NCBI RefSeq assembly: GCF_001280085.1
Contig: NZ_LGED01000214.1
Span: forward strand, 62,001-126,000
Origin: Saccharothrix sp. NRRL B-16348
GTDB taxonomy: Bacteria > Actinomycetota > Actinomycetes > Mycobacteriales > Pseudonocardiaceae
Direction: 5' to 3'
DNA: 64,000 bases
Of this stretch, positions 27,451 through 35,291 are shown one piece after another. The notes beneath the pieces are model-generated. The model searched no databases. It was not told where the DNA came from and saw only the letters and a program-made list of their open reading frames with translations. A program made the translations under genes and the position numbers. Position 1 is the first letter of the stretch. Each line of letters starts with the position of its first letter.

Positions 27451-28094
27451 TCAAGGTGCTGGTGGCGGACGACCAGGAGATGGTGCGCGAGGGGTTCTCC
27501 GCGCTGCTGGACGCCCAGCCGGACATCAGCGTGGTCGGGTCGGCCGGTGACGGTGTCGCCGCCGTCAGCGAGGTGCGCAGGCTGGCGCCGGACGTGGTGC
27601 TGATGGACGTGCGGATGCCGGAGATGGACGGGCTGACCGCGACCCGGCTGCTGGCCGCCGACCCGGTGAAGGTGCTCGTGCTGACCACGTTCGACCTGGA
27701 CGACTACGTCTACGAGGCGTTGCGGGCCGGTGCCAGCGGGTTCCTGCTCAAGCACGCGCCCGCGAGCGAGCTGCTGACCGCGGTGCGGGTGGTGGCGCGC
27801 GGCGACGCGTTGCTGGCGCCCTCGGTGACCAAGCGGCTCATCGAGGACTTCGTGAAGGCGCAGCCGGTGCGGGTGGTGAAGCCCGCCGCGCTGACCGCGT
27901 TGACCGAGCGGGAGACCGAGGTGCTGCGGCTGATCGCGCAGGGCCTGTCGAACGGCGAGATCGCCGGCCACCTGGTGCTGGCCGAGCAGACGGTGAAGAC
28001 GCACGTGAGCCGGGTGCTGATGAAGCTCGGCCTGCGCGACCGGGCGCAGGCCGTGATCGCGGCCTACGAGTCCGGTCTCGTGGTACCCCGGTAG
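27447..28094 (+). CDS. Response regulator, NarL/LuxR family
   Basis: A 215-residue DNA-binding response regulator paired with the kinase it overlaps by 4 nt. Receiver domain 1-120 has acidic Asp8/Asp9, phospho-acceptor Asp54 (VVLMDVRMP), TT at the switch position and Lys in FLLKHA. The C-terminal LuxR-type HTH (about 145-208) includes LTERETEVLRLIAQGLSNGE and TVKTHVSRVLMKL. Targets are not evident; the hydrolase-acyltransferase pair downstream has its own promoter-like box. Confidence 0.93.
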   Translation: MIKVLVADDQEMVREGFSALLDAQPDISVVGSAGDGVAAVSEVRRLAPDVVLMDVRMPEMDGLTATRLLAADPVKVLVLTTFDLDDYVYEALRAGASGFLLKHAPASELLTAVRVVARGDALLAPSVTKRLIEDFVKAQPVRVVKPAALTALTERETEVLRLIAQGLSNGEIAGHLVLAEQTVKTHVSRVLMKLGLRDRAQAVIAAYESGLVVPR

Positions 28095-28144
28095 GGCCTC
28101 GGGAACGGCACCACGGGGTGACGCTCCGGGGGTCGTGGTCTTCC

Positions 28145-28150
28145 TAACTT
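28145..28150 (+). promoter_or_regulatory. -10 box of the hydrolase gene, leaderless
   Basis: TAACTT is followed by CGGCGTC (7 nt) and ATG 28158, predicting a leaderless mRNA. Confidence 0.5.
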
Positions 28151-28157
28151 CGGCGTC

Positions 28158-28832
28158 ATGTCGAAGAAGATCGCGTTGGTGGCCGCGCTGCTGGTCCTGG
28201 CGACGCCGGGTGGCGACCCGCCCGCGTTCACGCCCCGGGTCGAGGTGCACGGCGACCTCGCGCGGGCCGCGCACGTCGCGGTCGTCGTGCCGGGGTCCGA
28301 TGTGGACGATCAGCGGTTCACCGCGACGGTCGGGCGGATGGCGCGCGACCTGCACGCGTCCGTCGGGCGGGACGACGTCGCGGTGGTCGCGTGGCTCGGG
28401 TACCGGACACCGTCCGGGCTCGGGGTGGACGCGGCCGGCGGCCGGTTGGCGCGGGCCGGCGCGGTCGCGCTGACCGAGTACGTGCGGACGTTGCCGGGGC
28501 ACGTGCACCTGCTGTGCCACAGCTACGGGTCGGTGGTGTGCGGGCTGGCCCAGCCGCACGTCGACGACGTGGTGCTCCTCGGGTCGCCCGGCGTGCGGGT
28601 CGACTCGGTGGCGTCCGGCGCGCGGGTGTGGGCGGCGCGGGGCGGCCGGGACTGGACGCGCTGGGTGCCGTCCGTGCGGCTGGGCGACCTGGGGCACGGT
28701 GCGGACCCGGTCGACCCGGCGTTCGGCGCGCGGGTGTTCGACGTCGGCGACATCAGGCACGACGAGTACTTCCGGGAGGGCACGGCGTCGTTGCGCGCCC
28801 TGGCCCGGATCGCGGTGGGGGAGACGCCATGA
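28158..28832 (+). CDS. Alpha/beta hydrolase (DUF1023-like), exported
   Basis: A 224-residue serine hydrolase. A hydrophobic N-terminal stretch (about 1-17, MSKKIALVAALLVLATP) suggests export or membrane anchoring. The nucleophile elbow is CHSYGSVVCGL (GxSxG-like, with Ser in HSYG), preceded by the VAVVVPGSDVDD oxyanion region; the conserved ending HDEYF carries a candidate catalytic His. This matches the DUF1023 group common in actinobacteria. The stop overlaps the start of the acyltransferase gene (ATGA), so lipid or ester processing with that membrane enzyme is plausible but unproven. Confidence 0.82.
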   Translation: MSKKIALVAALLVLATPGGDPPAFTPRVEVHGDLARAAHVAVVVPGSDVDDQRFTATVGRMARDLHASVGRDDVAVVAWLGYRTPSGLGVDAAGGRLARAGAVALTEYVRTLPGHVHLLCHSYGSVVCGLAQPHVDDVVLLGSPGVRVDSVASGARVWAARGGRDWTRWVPSVRLGDLGHGADPVDPAFGARVFDVGDIRHDEYFREGTASLRALARIAVGETP

Positions 28833-30496
28833 CCAGGGATCCGGTGATCGACGCGACGCGGGCGATCGCGATCGTCGGGGTGGTGCTGGGGCACTGGCTG
28901 GTGACGGCCGTGGTGCTCACCGGTGACGGGCTGGTGGTGGACAGCCCGCTGCGGTGGATGCCGGAGCTGGCGCCGCTGACCTGGGTGCTCCAGACGTTGG
29001 GCCTGTTCTTCTTCACCGGCGGGTTCGGCGCGGCGCGGTCGGTCGTGCCGTGGTGGCTGCGGGCGCGGAAGCTCGTGCTGCCGGTGGCGGTGCTGCTCGG
29101 CGCGTGGGCCACCGTCCTCTTCGGACTGTCGCTGCGCGGGTTGCCGCAGCAGACCGTGATGACCGTCGGGTACCTCGTCGTGACGCCGCTGTGGTTCCTC
29201 GGCGTTTACGTCGTGCTGTCGGCGTTCACGCCGTTGCTGCGGCGGCTGGGGTGGTGGGGCGTGGTGATCCCGGTGGCGCTGGTGGCCGTGGACGTGGGCT
29301 GGGTGAACGTGGTCGCGGTGTGGTGGGCGCCGTGGCAGGTGGGCGTGCTCGTGGCGCAACGCGGGCAGCACCGCTCGTGGGGTGCGGTGCTGCTGGCGGT
29401 CGGCGGGGTGGCGTTCGCGCTGCTGTTGGCCGCCGGTTACCCGGCCAGCGCGGTCGGGGTGCCCGGCGCGGCGGAGTCGAACCTGTCGCCGCCGTCGGCC
29501 GCGGCGCTGGCGTTGGCGCTGGCCCAGGTGGGGTTGGTGCTGCTGGTCCGGCCGTCGTTCCTGGCCCGGAAGGTGAGCGCACGGGCGTTGAACGCGCGGG
29601 CGTTGCCGATCTTCCTGGTGCACCAGAGCGCGTTGCTGGTGGTGACGTTGGCGGGTTCGGCGTTCGGCTCGTTGCGCGGCCTGCACACGCCGCCGTCGGA
29701 CGCGCTATGGGTGCTGGAGCGCGGGACGTGGCTGCCGGTGTTCACCTGTGTGTGCCTGGTCCTGCTTCGGTATCGCCGCGAGCAGGGCGGCGGCGATCGT
29801 CGCGCCGTGCAGGACGACCATCGCGCCGGTGGGTTCGAGCACCAGCAGCGGCGGCACGCAGGCCAGCGCGGTGAGCAGCCAGGGCCGCCGGCCGTGGCAC
29901 GTGCCGGCGTGCGCGGTGTGCAGCAGGTACCAGCCCAGCAGCAGGTGGATCAGGTTCTGGAGGGGGTCGACCTTGAACACGACCAGCGTGCCCGCCGCGC
30001 CCGCGAACCCGGTGACCACGAACCCGAGGACGCCCAGCACCCCGTAGCCGGCGCCGAGCGTGACGGCGAGCCGGGTGCGGTGGGTCTCGCGGGTGCGGCA
30101 GGGGCTGAGCGCGGCGTTGCGCTCGAAGCGGTGGAACACGGCCAGGACGGGCAGGAGCAGCAGGACCAGCACGGCGAGCCAGCGCGGCTTGGTGGCGACC
30201 CAGTCGAACGCGGCCGGGGAGTCCAGCAGGCCGAGCACGCCGATCACGGCCGCCAGCACGGTCAGGTAGCCGAGGTAGACGGTCATGGGCGCGGTCCGGG
30301 CGAACTCGAAGACCCGCCACTGCCTGCGACCCTCGAGCCACGCCGTGACGCGGGGCCTGAGCAGCAGCACGAGGCAGATCTGGGCGAGGCCGAGGACGAG
30401 CAGGCACACCGTGGGCGGGCTGAGGTTCGAGCTGCCCTCGCCGGGCAGCGGCATCATCGTGCGCGGGTAGCCGCCGAACGTGATCAGCGCCAGTAG
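28829..30496 (+). CDS. Membrane acyltransferase (AT3-like), open frame runs on into antisense
   Basis: Residues 1 to about 318 form a ten-helix acyltransferase-3 type membrane protein starting MTRDPVIDATRAIAIVGVVL, with the GLFFFTGGFGA segment and NLSPPS near helix 8. The hydrophobic part ends near 29780 (CLVLLRYRRE). The frame then lacks a stop until 30496, giving about 240 polar, Gln/Arg/Gly-rich residues antisense to the next gene. I think the real stop was lost, probably by deletion between the two convergent genes, and that the tail is not functional. The start overlaps the hydrolase stop by 4 nt. Confidence 0.7.
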   Translation: MTRDPVIDATRAIAIVGVVLGHWLVTAVVLTGDGLVVDSPLRWMPELAPLTWVLQTLGLFFFTGGFGAARSVVPWWLRARKLVLPVAVLLGAWATVLFGLSLRGLPQQTVMTVGYLVVTPLWFLGVYVVLSAFTPLLRRLGWWGVVIPVALVAVDVGWVNVVAVWWAPWQVGVLVAQRGQHRSWGAVLLAVGGVAFALLLAAGYPASAVGVPGAAESNLSPPSAAALALALAQVGLVLLVRPSFLARKVSARALNARALPIFLVHQSALLVVTLAGSAFGSLRGLHTPPSDALWVLERGTWLPVFTCVCLVLLRYRREQGGGDRRAVQDDHRAGGFEHQQRRHAGQRGEQPGPPAVARAGVRGVQQVPAQQQVDQVLEGVDLEHDQRARRAREPGDHEPEDAQHPVAGAERDGEPGAVGLAGAAGAERGVALEAVEHGQDGQEQQDQHGEPARLGGDPVERGRGVQQAEHADHGRQHGQVAEVDGHGRGPGELEDPPLPATLEPRRDAGPEQQHEADLGEAEDEQAHRGRAEVRAALAGQRHHRARVAAERDQRQ

Positions 30497-31876
30497 CGCG
30501 GGCACGGCGGCGAGCGCGAGGGCGCCGAGCACCTTCCGAGACACCCGGTGCAGGCTGCCGTCGGCGTAGTGGAAGCCGAGCTGTTGCAGCAGCAGCGCGC
30601 CCAGCACCAGGTTGAGGTAGCCGCCCGTGCGCCAGTCCAGGCCGATGCGGGCCACGTCGACCAGGATCATGGCCGCGACCAGGGCGACCGGCGTGACCAG
30701 GCGCGCGTGGCGGTGCAGCCAGGCCATGACCGGCGTGGCGACGACCGCGACCAGGTACAGGCCGAGGAACCACAGCGGGTGCGCGATGAGCCGGCCGAAC
30801 ATCTCGACCCGCGACTTGTCCACGTCGAGCAGTTCGAGCGGCAGCGGGAGGACCAGCCAGGCCAGCACGAACGCCAGCACGGGCCGCAGCAGCCAGGAGA
30901 TGCGCGCCGCCAGGTAGCGGCCGTAGCCGCCGTGGTCGGCCTGCACGGCGTGCCAGCTCGCGAGGTTGGCGTGGCCGCCCGCGAAGTAGAAGACCGGGAT
31001 GGCCTGGAGCAGCCAGGTGAGCAGCCACAGCCAGGTCGCGCTCACGCCCGCCCAGTGCAGGACGGTGATCAGCGACTGCCCGATCACCACCAGGGCGAGC
31101 GCGCTCAGCCGCAGGAACGTCGCGTACCGGTCGTGGGTGGCCCGCGGCGGCGGCGCGTCGACGGGTTCGTCGGGTTCCGCGTCGTGCCTCCGGCGGTGGG
31201 TCAGGCCGGGCAGGCGGGCGAGCAGCAGGAACACCACGACCGCGCTGCCGAAGCCCCAGGCGAGCACGGGCTCGTGACCGGGCGGGCCCCAGCGCTGCCG
31301 CCACGAGTTGAACTCCAGGCCGGCCGCGTAGAGCTGGGCGGTCGCGTGGCACCGGGTGGCGTGGCCGCGCGGGTTGACGTCGCACTGGGCGTGCATGTCG
31401 CGGGCGAGGCGGGCGTCGAGGGACTTGCGGGCTTCCTGGCCGAGCGGGCGGCCCTTGTGCTCGGCGTAGCGGAGCAGGTCGTAGCCGAGGTCGTGGGCCT
31501 GGCAGCCGAGGCCGAAGTCCCACTCGGTGTTGCCCGCGGGGCCGGAGCACCCGCCGTTCGGGTCGACCGCCCGGGCGGACCCGTCCGGCCCGACGACCGC
31601 CACCGGCCTGCGGTTGGTGACCTCGTTGAAGTCGGCCGGGAACGTGAGGAGCGGGTTCACGCCGCTGGGGTGGGCCATCGCCTCGACGGCCTCCGCCGCG
31701 ACCGCGATGTCACCGCTGAGCGGGGAGGTGTCGGTCGCGCCCGCCGGCCTGGACGCGATCACCCCGCACACGAACACGGCCAGCGCCACCAGCACGAACC
31801 TGAACCAGGCGGGCAGGCGGGCAAGCAACCGGAGCCCCGGCCACCCCCCGGTGGTGTTCACCGCCACGTCACCCAT
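29705..31876 (-). CDS. Phospholipase A2-acyltransferase-DUF4383-like fusion membrane protein
   Basis: A 723-residue protein with three parts. After a membrane segment (25-42), an external region of about 180 residues carries the prokaryotic phospholipase A2 signature: GGCSGP, WDFGLGC and the His128-Asp129 pair of AHDLGYDLLRY, with several cysteines. Residues about 250-605 are a ten-helix acyltransferase-3 domain related to the neighbouring gene. The last 110 residues, with DPLQNLIHLLLGWYLL, resemble DUF4383. Cleaving a fatty acid and moving an acyl group in one protein is an attractive but unproven idea. The final 25 or so codons are antisense to the neighbour. Confidence 0.8.
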   Translation of the reverse strand: MGDVAVNTTGGWPGLRLLARLPAWFRFVLVALAVFVCGVIASRPAGATDTSPLSGDIAVAAEAVEAMAHPSGVNPLLTFPADFNEVTNRRPVAVVGPDGSARAVDPNGGCSGPAGNTEWDFGLGCQAHDLGYDLLRYAEHKGRPLGQEARKSLDARLARDMHAQCDVNPRGHATRCHATAQLYAAGLEFNSWRQRWGPPGHEPVLAWGFGSAVVVFLLLARLPGLTHRRRHDAEPDEPVDAPPPRATHDRYATFLRLSALALVVIGQSLITVLHWAGVSATWLWLLTWLLQAIPVFYFAGGHANLASWHAVQADHGGYGRYLAARISWLLRPVLAFVLAWLVLPLPLELLDVDKSRVEMFGRLIAHPLWFLGLYLVAVVATPVMAWLHRHARLVTPVALVAAMILVDVARIGLDWRTGGYLNLVLGALLLQQLGFHYADGSLHRVSRKVLGALALAAVPALLALITFGGYPRTMMPLPGEGSSNLSPPTVCLLVLGLAQICLVLLLRPRVTAWLEGRRQWRVFEFARTAPMTVYLGYLTVLAAVIGVLGLLDSPAAFDWVATKPRWLAVLVLLLLPVLAVFHRFERNAALSPCRTRETHRTRLAVTLGAGYGVLGVLGFVVTGFAGAAGTLVVFKVDPLQNLIHLLLGWYLLHTAHAGTCHGRRPWLLTALACVPPLLVLEPTGAMVVLHGATIAAALLAAIPKQDQAHTGEHRQPRPALQHP

Positions 31877-31888
31877 CGGAGGCCCAGC

Positions 31889-31986
31889 GTACGCGAGAGT
31901 CCTACCTCCAAGCCGCGAGAGTCCTACGTTCAGAACGCGCGTGTCCTACGTTCGGAACACCTGAATTCAACGCTCAGAACACGCGA
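31889..31986. repeat. Intergenic repeat cluster B (4 forward words)
   Basis: GTCCTACCTCCAA, GTCCTACGTTCAG, GTCCTACGTTCGG and TTCAACGCTCAG in one orientation, most with CGCGAGA or CGCGCGT in front. It lies upstream of the phospholipase fusion gene and just beyond the 3' end of a tetR gene, the only cluster not between convergent genes. Confidence 0.85.
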
Positions 31987-32005
31987 CCCGGGCGTTCGCC
32001 GCACG

Positions 32006-32599
32006 TCAGGGTTGCACGGGCAACGCGCCCGACAACGACGCCAGCGCCATCTGCGAGAGCAGCGCGGCCATCTGGTCACGGTCCAGGTGCGCGCTGTGCG
32101 GCGTGGAGTTGATCAGGCCGAACACGGCGTGCGCCGCCGCACGGGCGGTCGGCTCGTCCACTTCCGGCGAAGTCTTGCGGATCGTCTCCACCCACACCTC
32201 GACGTAACGCCGCTGGAGCGCTCTCACCCGCCGCCGGTCCGGGTCGGTCAGGTTCGCCAGGTTGCGGATCTGCACGGTGATCAACGCCGGGTCGTCCAAC
32301 GCGAAGTCGACGTGCCACCGGATCAATTCCCGAAGTGCGTGCGCGGGGTCGCCCGAAGCGGCCACCCGGTTCAGCCCGCCGTCGAGCAGCCGTTCGCTGA
32401 TGGACGTGAGCATCTCGCCCAGCATCGCGTCCTTGCTGCGGAAGTGCCGGTACAGCGCGGGCCCGGAAATCCCCACCGCGGCGCCGATGTCGTCGATGCC
32501 GACGCCGTGGAAGCCGTGCCGGGCGAACAGTTCGGCGGCGGCGGCCAGGATCTGGTCACGGCGGGTCTGCTTCGCTGGCTCGGCTGGCACGGCGTCCAT
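32006..32599 (-). CDS. TetR family regulator, likely of the acyl-CoA carboxylase operon
   Basis: A 197-residue TetR repressor. The HTH region (about 13-60) includes FHGVGIDDIGAAVGISGPALYRHF, and the rest is the helical ligand domain with a TetR_C-type ending. ATG 32599 has no clear ribosome site. The 16-bp operator GTAAACGGGCGTTAAC lies 24 bp upstream, and two copies of the same form precede accD at 33.6 kb. Similar TetR genes lie beside accA1/accD1 in Mycobacterium and Streptomyces. An acyl-CoA effector would fit; this is inference. Confidence 0.87.
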   Translation of the reverse strand: MDAVPAEPAKQTRRDQILAAAAELFARHGFHGVGIDDIGAAVGISGPALYRHFRSKDAMLGEMLTSISERLLDGGLNRVAASGDPAHALRELIRWHVDFALDDPALITVQIRNLANLTDPDRRRVRALQRRYVEVWVETIRKTSPEVDEPTARAAAHAVFGLINSTPHSAHLDRDQMAALLSQMALASLSGALPVQP

Positions 32600-32622
32600 C
32601 TTAAACGCCCGGCCCAGTTCAC

Positions 32623-32638
32623 GTAAACGGGCGTTAAC
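32623..32638. promoter_or_regulatory. Candidate operator for the adjacent TetR (autoregulation)
   Basis: GTAAAC-GGGC-GTTAAC, the same GTNAAC-N4-GYTAAC form as the two sites before accD. A half-site GTTAAC at 32683-32688 lies in the lipase promoter region. Confidence 0.7.
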
Positions 32639-32781
32639 CCCGTGGTCGCGCCACGATCACCGACCGGCGGCCGAAACGCGTAGTTAACTCTTGACCCACT
32701 CTTTTTATATAGGACTACTTGCTGGTAACTCTTGTTGTGCTCCGCATCACACCCTGCGTTGTTTCCCTCCGGGAGGCTCCG

Positions 32782-33570
32782 ATGCGCCTTGTCCGAACCC
32801 TGTCCAGCGCCGCGCTGGCATTAGTCGCCGCCCTGGCACTCGTCGTGCCCGCCGAAGCCGCCGCCGCCAACTACGTCGCGCTCGGCGACTCCTACTCGTC
32901 CGGAACGGGCACCGGCTCGTACTACAGCGACTCCGGCAGCTGCAAGCGCAGCCAGTACAGCTACCCCGCGCTCTGGGCCGCCTCGCACGCGCCCGCGTCG
33001 TTCAAGTTCGTGGCCTGCTCCGGCGCCAGGACCGGTGACGTGCTCGCCAACCAGGTCAGCGCGCTGTCCGGGACCACGTCCCTGGTCAGCATCTCGATCG
33101 GTGGGAACGACGCCGGCTTCACCGACGTGATCACCGCCTGCACCTTCGGCTCGGACTCGACCTGCACGAACCGGGTCAACCAGGCCAAGGCCTACGCCAC
33201 CGGCACGCTGCCCGGCCTGCTGGACAACGTGTACACGCAGATCCGCACCCGTGCGCCGTCCGCGACGGTCGTCGTGCTCGGCTACCCGCGCCTCTACAAG
33301 GTGCCGGGCAGCTGCTCGGTCGGCCTGAGCGACACCAAGCGCGCGGCGATCAACTCCGCCGCCGACACCCTGCACCAGGTCATCTCCGGCCGGGCGGCCG
33401 CGAAGGCGTTCTCGTACCGCGACATGCGCACGCCGTTCACCGGGCACGAGATCTGCTCGGGCGACTGGTGGATGAACAGCCTGTCCTGGCCGGTGGAGGA
33501 GTCCTACCACCCGAACCGCAACGGCCAGCGCCTCGGCTACCTGCCGCAGCTCACCGCCGTCACGGGCTGA
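32782..33570 (+). CDS. Secreted SGNH/GDSL lipase or esterase
   Basis: A 262-residue extracellular esterase. A signal peptide (about 1-29, ending VVPAEAA) is followed by the SGNH blocks: GDSYSSGTG with the nucleophilic Ser, VACSGA, SIGGNDAGF with Gly and Asn of the oxyanion hole, and SYHPNRNG with the catalytic His. Six or more cysteines suggest disulfides, as in the Streptomyces rimosus lipase group, whose size it matches. ATG 32782 has GGGAGG just upstream. The promoter area has TTGACC and an AT-rich TTTTTATATAGG. A strong hairpin ends the gene. Confidence 0.92.
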   Translation: MRLVRTLSSAALALVAALALVVPAEAAAANYVALGDSYSSGTGTGSYYSDSGSCKRSQYSYPALWAASHAPASFKFVACSGARTGDVLANQVSALSGTTSLVSISIGGNDAGFTDVITACTFGSDSTCTNRVNQAKAYATGTLPGLLDNVYTQIRTRAPSATVVVLGYPRLYKVPGSCSVGLSDTKRAAINSAADTLHQVISGRAAAKAFSYRDMRTPFTGHEICSGDWWMNSLSWPVEESYHPNRNGQRLGYLPQLTAVTG

Positions 33571-33586
33571 CGCACCGCAGCACCAC

Positions 33587-33618
33587 CCGGAGGGGGCCGC
33601 ACCCGCGGCCCCCTCCGG
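33587..33618 (+). terminator. Terminator hairpin of the lipase gene
   Basis: A perfect 14-bp stem CCGGAGGGGGCCGC/GCGGCCCCCTCCGG with loop ACCC, 16 nt past the stop, followed by CTTGTG. Confidence 0.85.
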
Positions 33619-33631
33619 CTTGTGAACGGGA

Positions 33632-33673
33632 GTTAACAAGCGCTAACATCTCCTCAGGTTAACGACGGCTAAC
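33632..33673. promoter_or_regulatory. Two tandem TetR operator candidates before accD
   Basis: GTTAACAAGCGCTAAC (33632-33647) and GTTAACGACGGCTAAC (33658-33673) share the GTTAAC-N4-GCTAAC form, with centres 26 bp apart. They end 13 bp before the accD start, ideal for repression of the accD-accA-acd operon. Confidence 0.75.
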
Positions 33674-33686
33674 CGCGAGGAGTTCG

Positions 33687-35291
33687 ATGGACGCCCCGGT
33701 GTTGCGCAGCACGGCGGACAAGTCGGCCGACGCCTTCCGGCGCTACCACGACGAGCACGCGCGGCTCGTGCGCGACCTGCGCGCCAAGCTCGGCCAAGCC
33801 GCCCTCGGCGGCCCGGAGAAGGCTCGGACCAGGCACGTCGAGCGCGGCAAGCTGCTGCCGCGCGACCGGGTGGACACGCTCCTCGACCCCGGTTCGCCGT
33901 TCCTCGAACTGTCGCCGCTGGCCGCGACCGGCATGTACGGCGACGAGGCGCCCGCCGCGGGCGTCATCACGGGCGTCGGCCGCGTGTCCGGCCGCGAGGT
34001 CGTGGTCGTCGCCAACGACGCCACCGTCAAGGGCGGCACCTACTACCCGCTGACGGTGAAGAAGCACCTGCGCGCCCAAGAGGTGGCGTTGCAGAACAAC
34101 CTGCCGTGCGTCTACCTGGTGGACTCCGGCGGTGCGTTCCTGCCGAAGCAGGACGAGGTGTTCCCGGACCGCGAGCACTTCGGCCGGATCTTCTTCAACC
34201 AGGCCACCATGTCCGCCCGCGGCATCCCGCAGATCGCCGCCGTGCTCGGCTCGTGCACGGCGGGCGGCGCGTACGTGCCCGCGATGTCGGACGAGGCGGT
34301 CATCGTGCGCGGCCAGGGCACGATCTTCCTCGGCGGCCCGCCGCTGGTGAAGGCCGCGACCGGCGAGGTCGTCACGGCCGAGGAGCTGGGCGGCGGCGAG
34401 CTGCACTCGCGCACGTCCGGCGTCACCGACCACCTCGCGGAGGACGACGCGCACGCGTTGCGGATCGTGCGCTCGATCGTCAGCACGCTGGGTCCGCGCG
34501 CACCGCGCCCGTGGCAGGTGGAGCCGACCGTCGAGCCCGCCGTCGACCCCGCCGAGCTGTACGGCGTCGTGCCGACGGACAGCCGCACGCCCTACGACGT
34601 GCGCGAGGTGATCGCCCGCGTCGTGGACGGCAGCCGGTTCCAGGAGTTCAAGAAGGAGTACGGCGCGACGCTGGTCACCGGGTTCGCCCGCATCCACGGC
34701 CACCCGGTCGGCATCGTGGCCAACAACGGGGTGCTGTTCGGCGAGTCGGCGTTGAAGGGCGCGCACTTCATCCAGCTGTGCGACCAGCGCAGCGTGCCGC
34801 TCGTGTTCCTGCAGAACATCAGCGGGTTCATGGTGGGCCGCGAGTACGAGGCGGCGGGCATCGCCAAGCACGGCGCCAAGATGGTGACGGCGGTGGCGTG
34901 CGCGCGGGTGCCGAAGTTCACCGTGGTCATCGGCGGGTCGTTCGGCGCGGGCAACTACTCGATGTGCGGGCGCGCGTACTCGCCGAGGTTCCTGTGGATG
35001 TGGCCCAACGCCCGGATCTCGGTGATGGGCGGCGAGCAGGCGGCCTCCGTGCTGGCGACGGTGCGGCGCGACCAGCTCGGCGACGCGTGGTCCGCGGAGG
35101 ACGAGGAGGCGTTCAAGGCGCCGATCCGGCAGCAGTACGAGGACCAGGGCAACCCCTACTACTCCACGGCACGGCTGTGGGACGACGGCGTGATCGACCC
35201 GCTCGACACGCGGATGGTGCTCGGGCTGGCGTTGTCCACGGCGGCGAACGCCCCGATCGAGCCGGTTTCCTACGGCGTCTTCCGGATGTGA
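33687..35291 (+). CDS. accD1: Acyl-CoA carboxylase beta subunit (methylcrotonoyl-CoA carboxylase-like)
   Basis: A 534-residue carboxyltransferase subunit that moves CO2 from biotin to an acyl-CoA. Oxyanion-forming Gly-rich stretches appear in [17 protein letters not shown] and [18 protein letters not shown]. Length and the ending YGVFRM resemble methylcrotonoyl-CoA carboxylase beta (AccD1), used in leucine breakdown, rather than propionyl-CoA carboxylase. The ATG has GAGGAG in front. Its stop overlaps the accA start (TGATG). Control by the TetR at 32 kb is suggested by two operators upstream. Confidence 0.9.
   Translation: MDAPVLRSTADKSADAFRRYHDEHARLVRDLRAKLGQAALGGPEKARTRHVERGKLLPRDRVDTLLDPGSPFLELSPLAATGMYGDEAPAAGVITGVGRVSGREVVVVANDATVKGGTYYPLTVKKHLRAQEVALQNNLPCVYLVDSGGAFLPKQDEVFPDREHFGRIFFNQATMSARGIPQIAAVLGSCTAGGAYVPAMSDEAVIVRGQGTIFLGGPPLVKAATGEVVTAEELGGGELHSRTSGVTDHLAEDDAHALRIVRSIVSTLGPRAPRPWQVEPTVEPAVDPAELYGVVPTDSRTPYDVREVIARVVDGSRFQEFKKEYGATLVTGFARIHGHPVGIVANNGVLFGESALKGAHFIQLCDQRSVPLVFLQNISGFMVGREYEAAGIAKHGAKMVTAVACARVPKFTVVIGGSFGAGNYSMCGRAYSPRFLWMWPNARISVMGGEQAASVLATVRRDQLGDAWSAEDEEAFKAPIRQQYEDQGNPYYSTARLWDDGVIDPLDTRMVLGLALSTAANAPIEPVSYGVFRM

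Noticed and set aside
31889..31986. Small coding genes in the repeat clusters
   Set aside because: Short frames give recurring peptides such as RVSYVQ and VLRSE, but these simply translate the DNA repeats in both directions.
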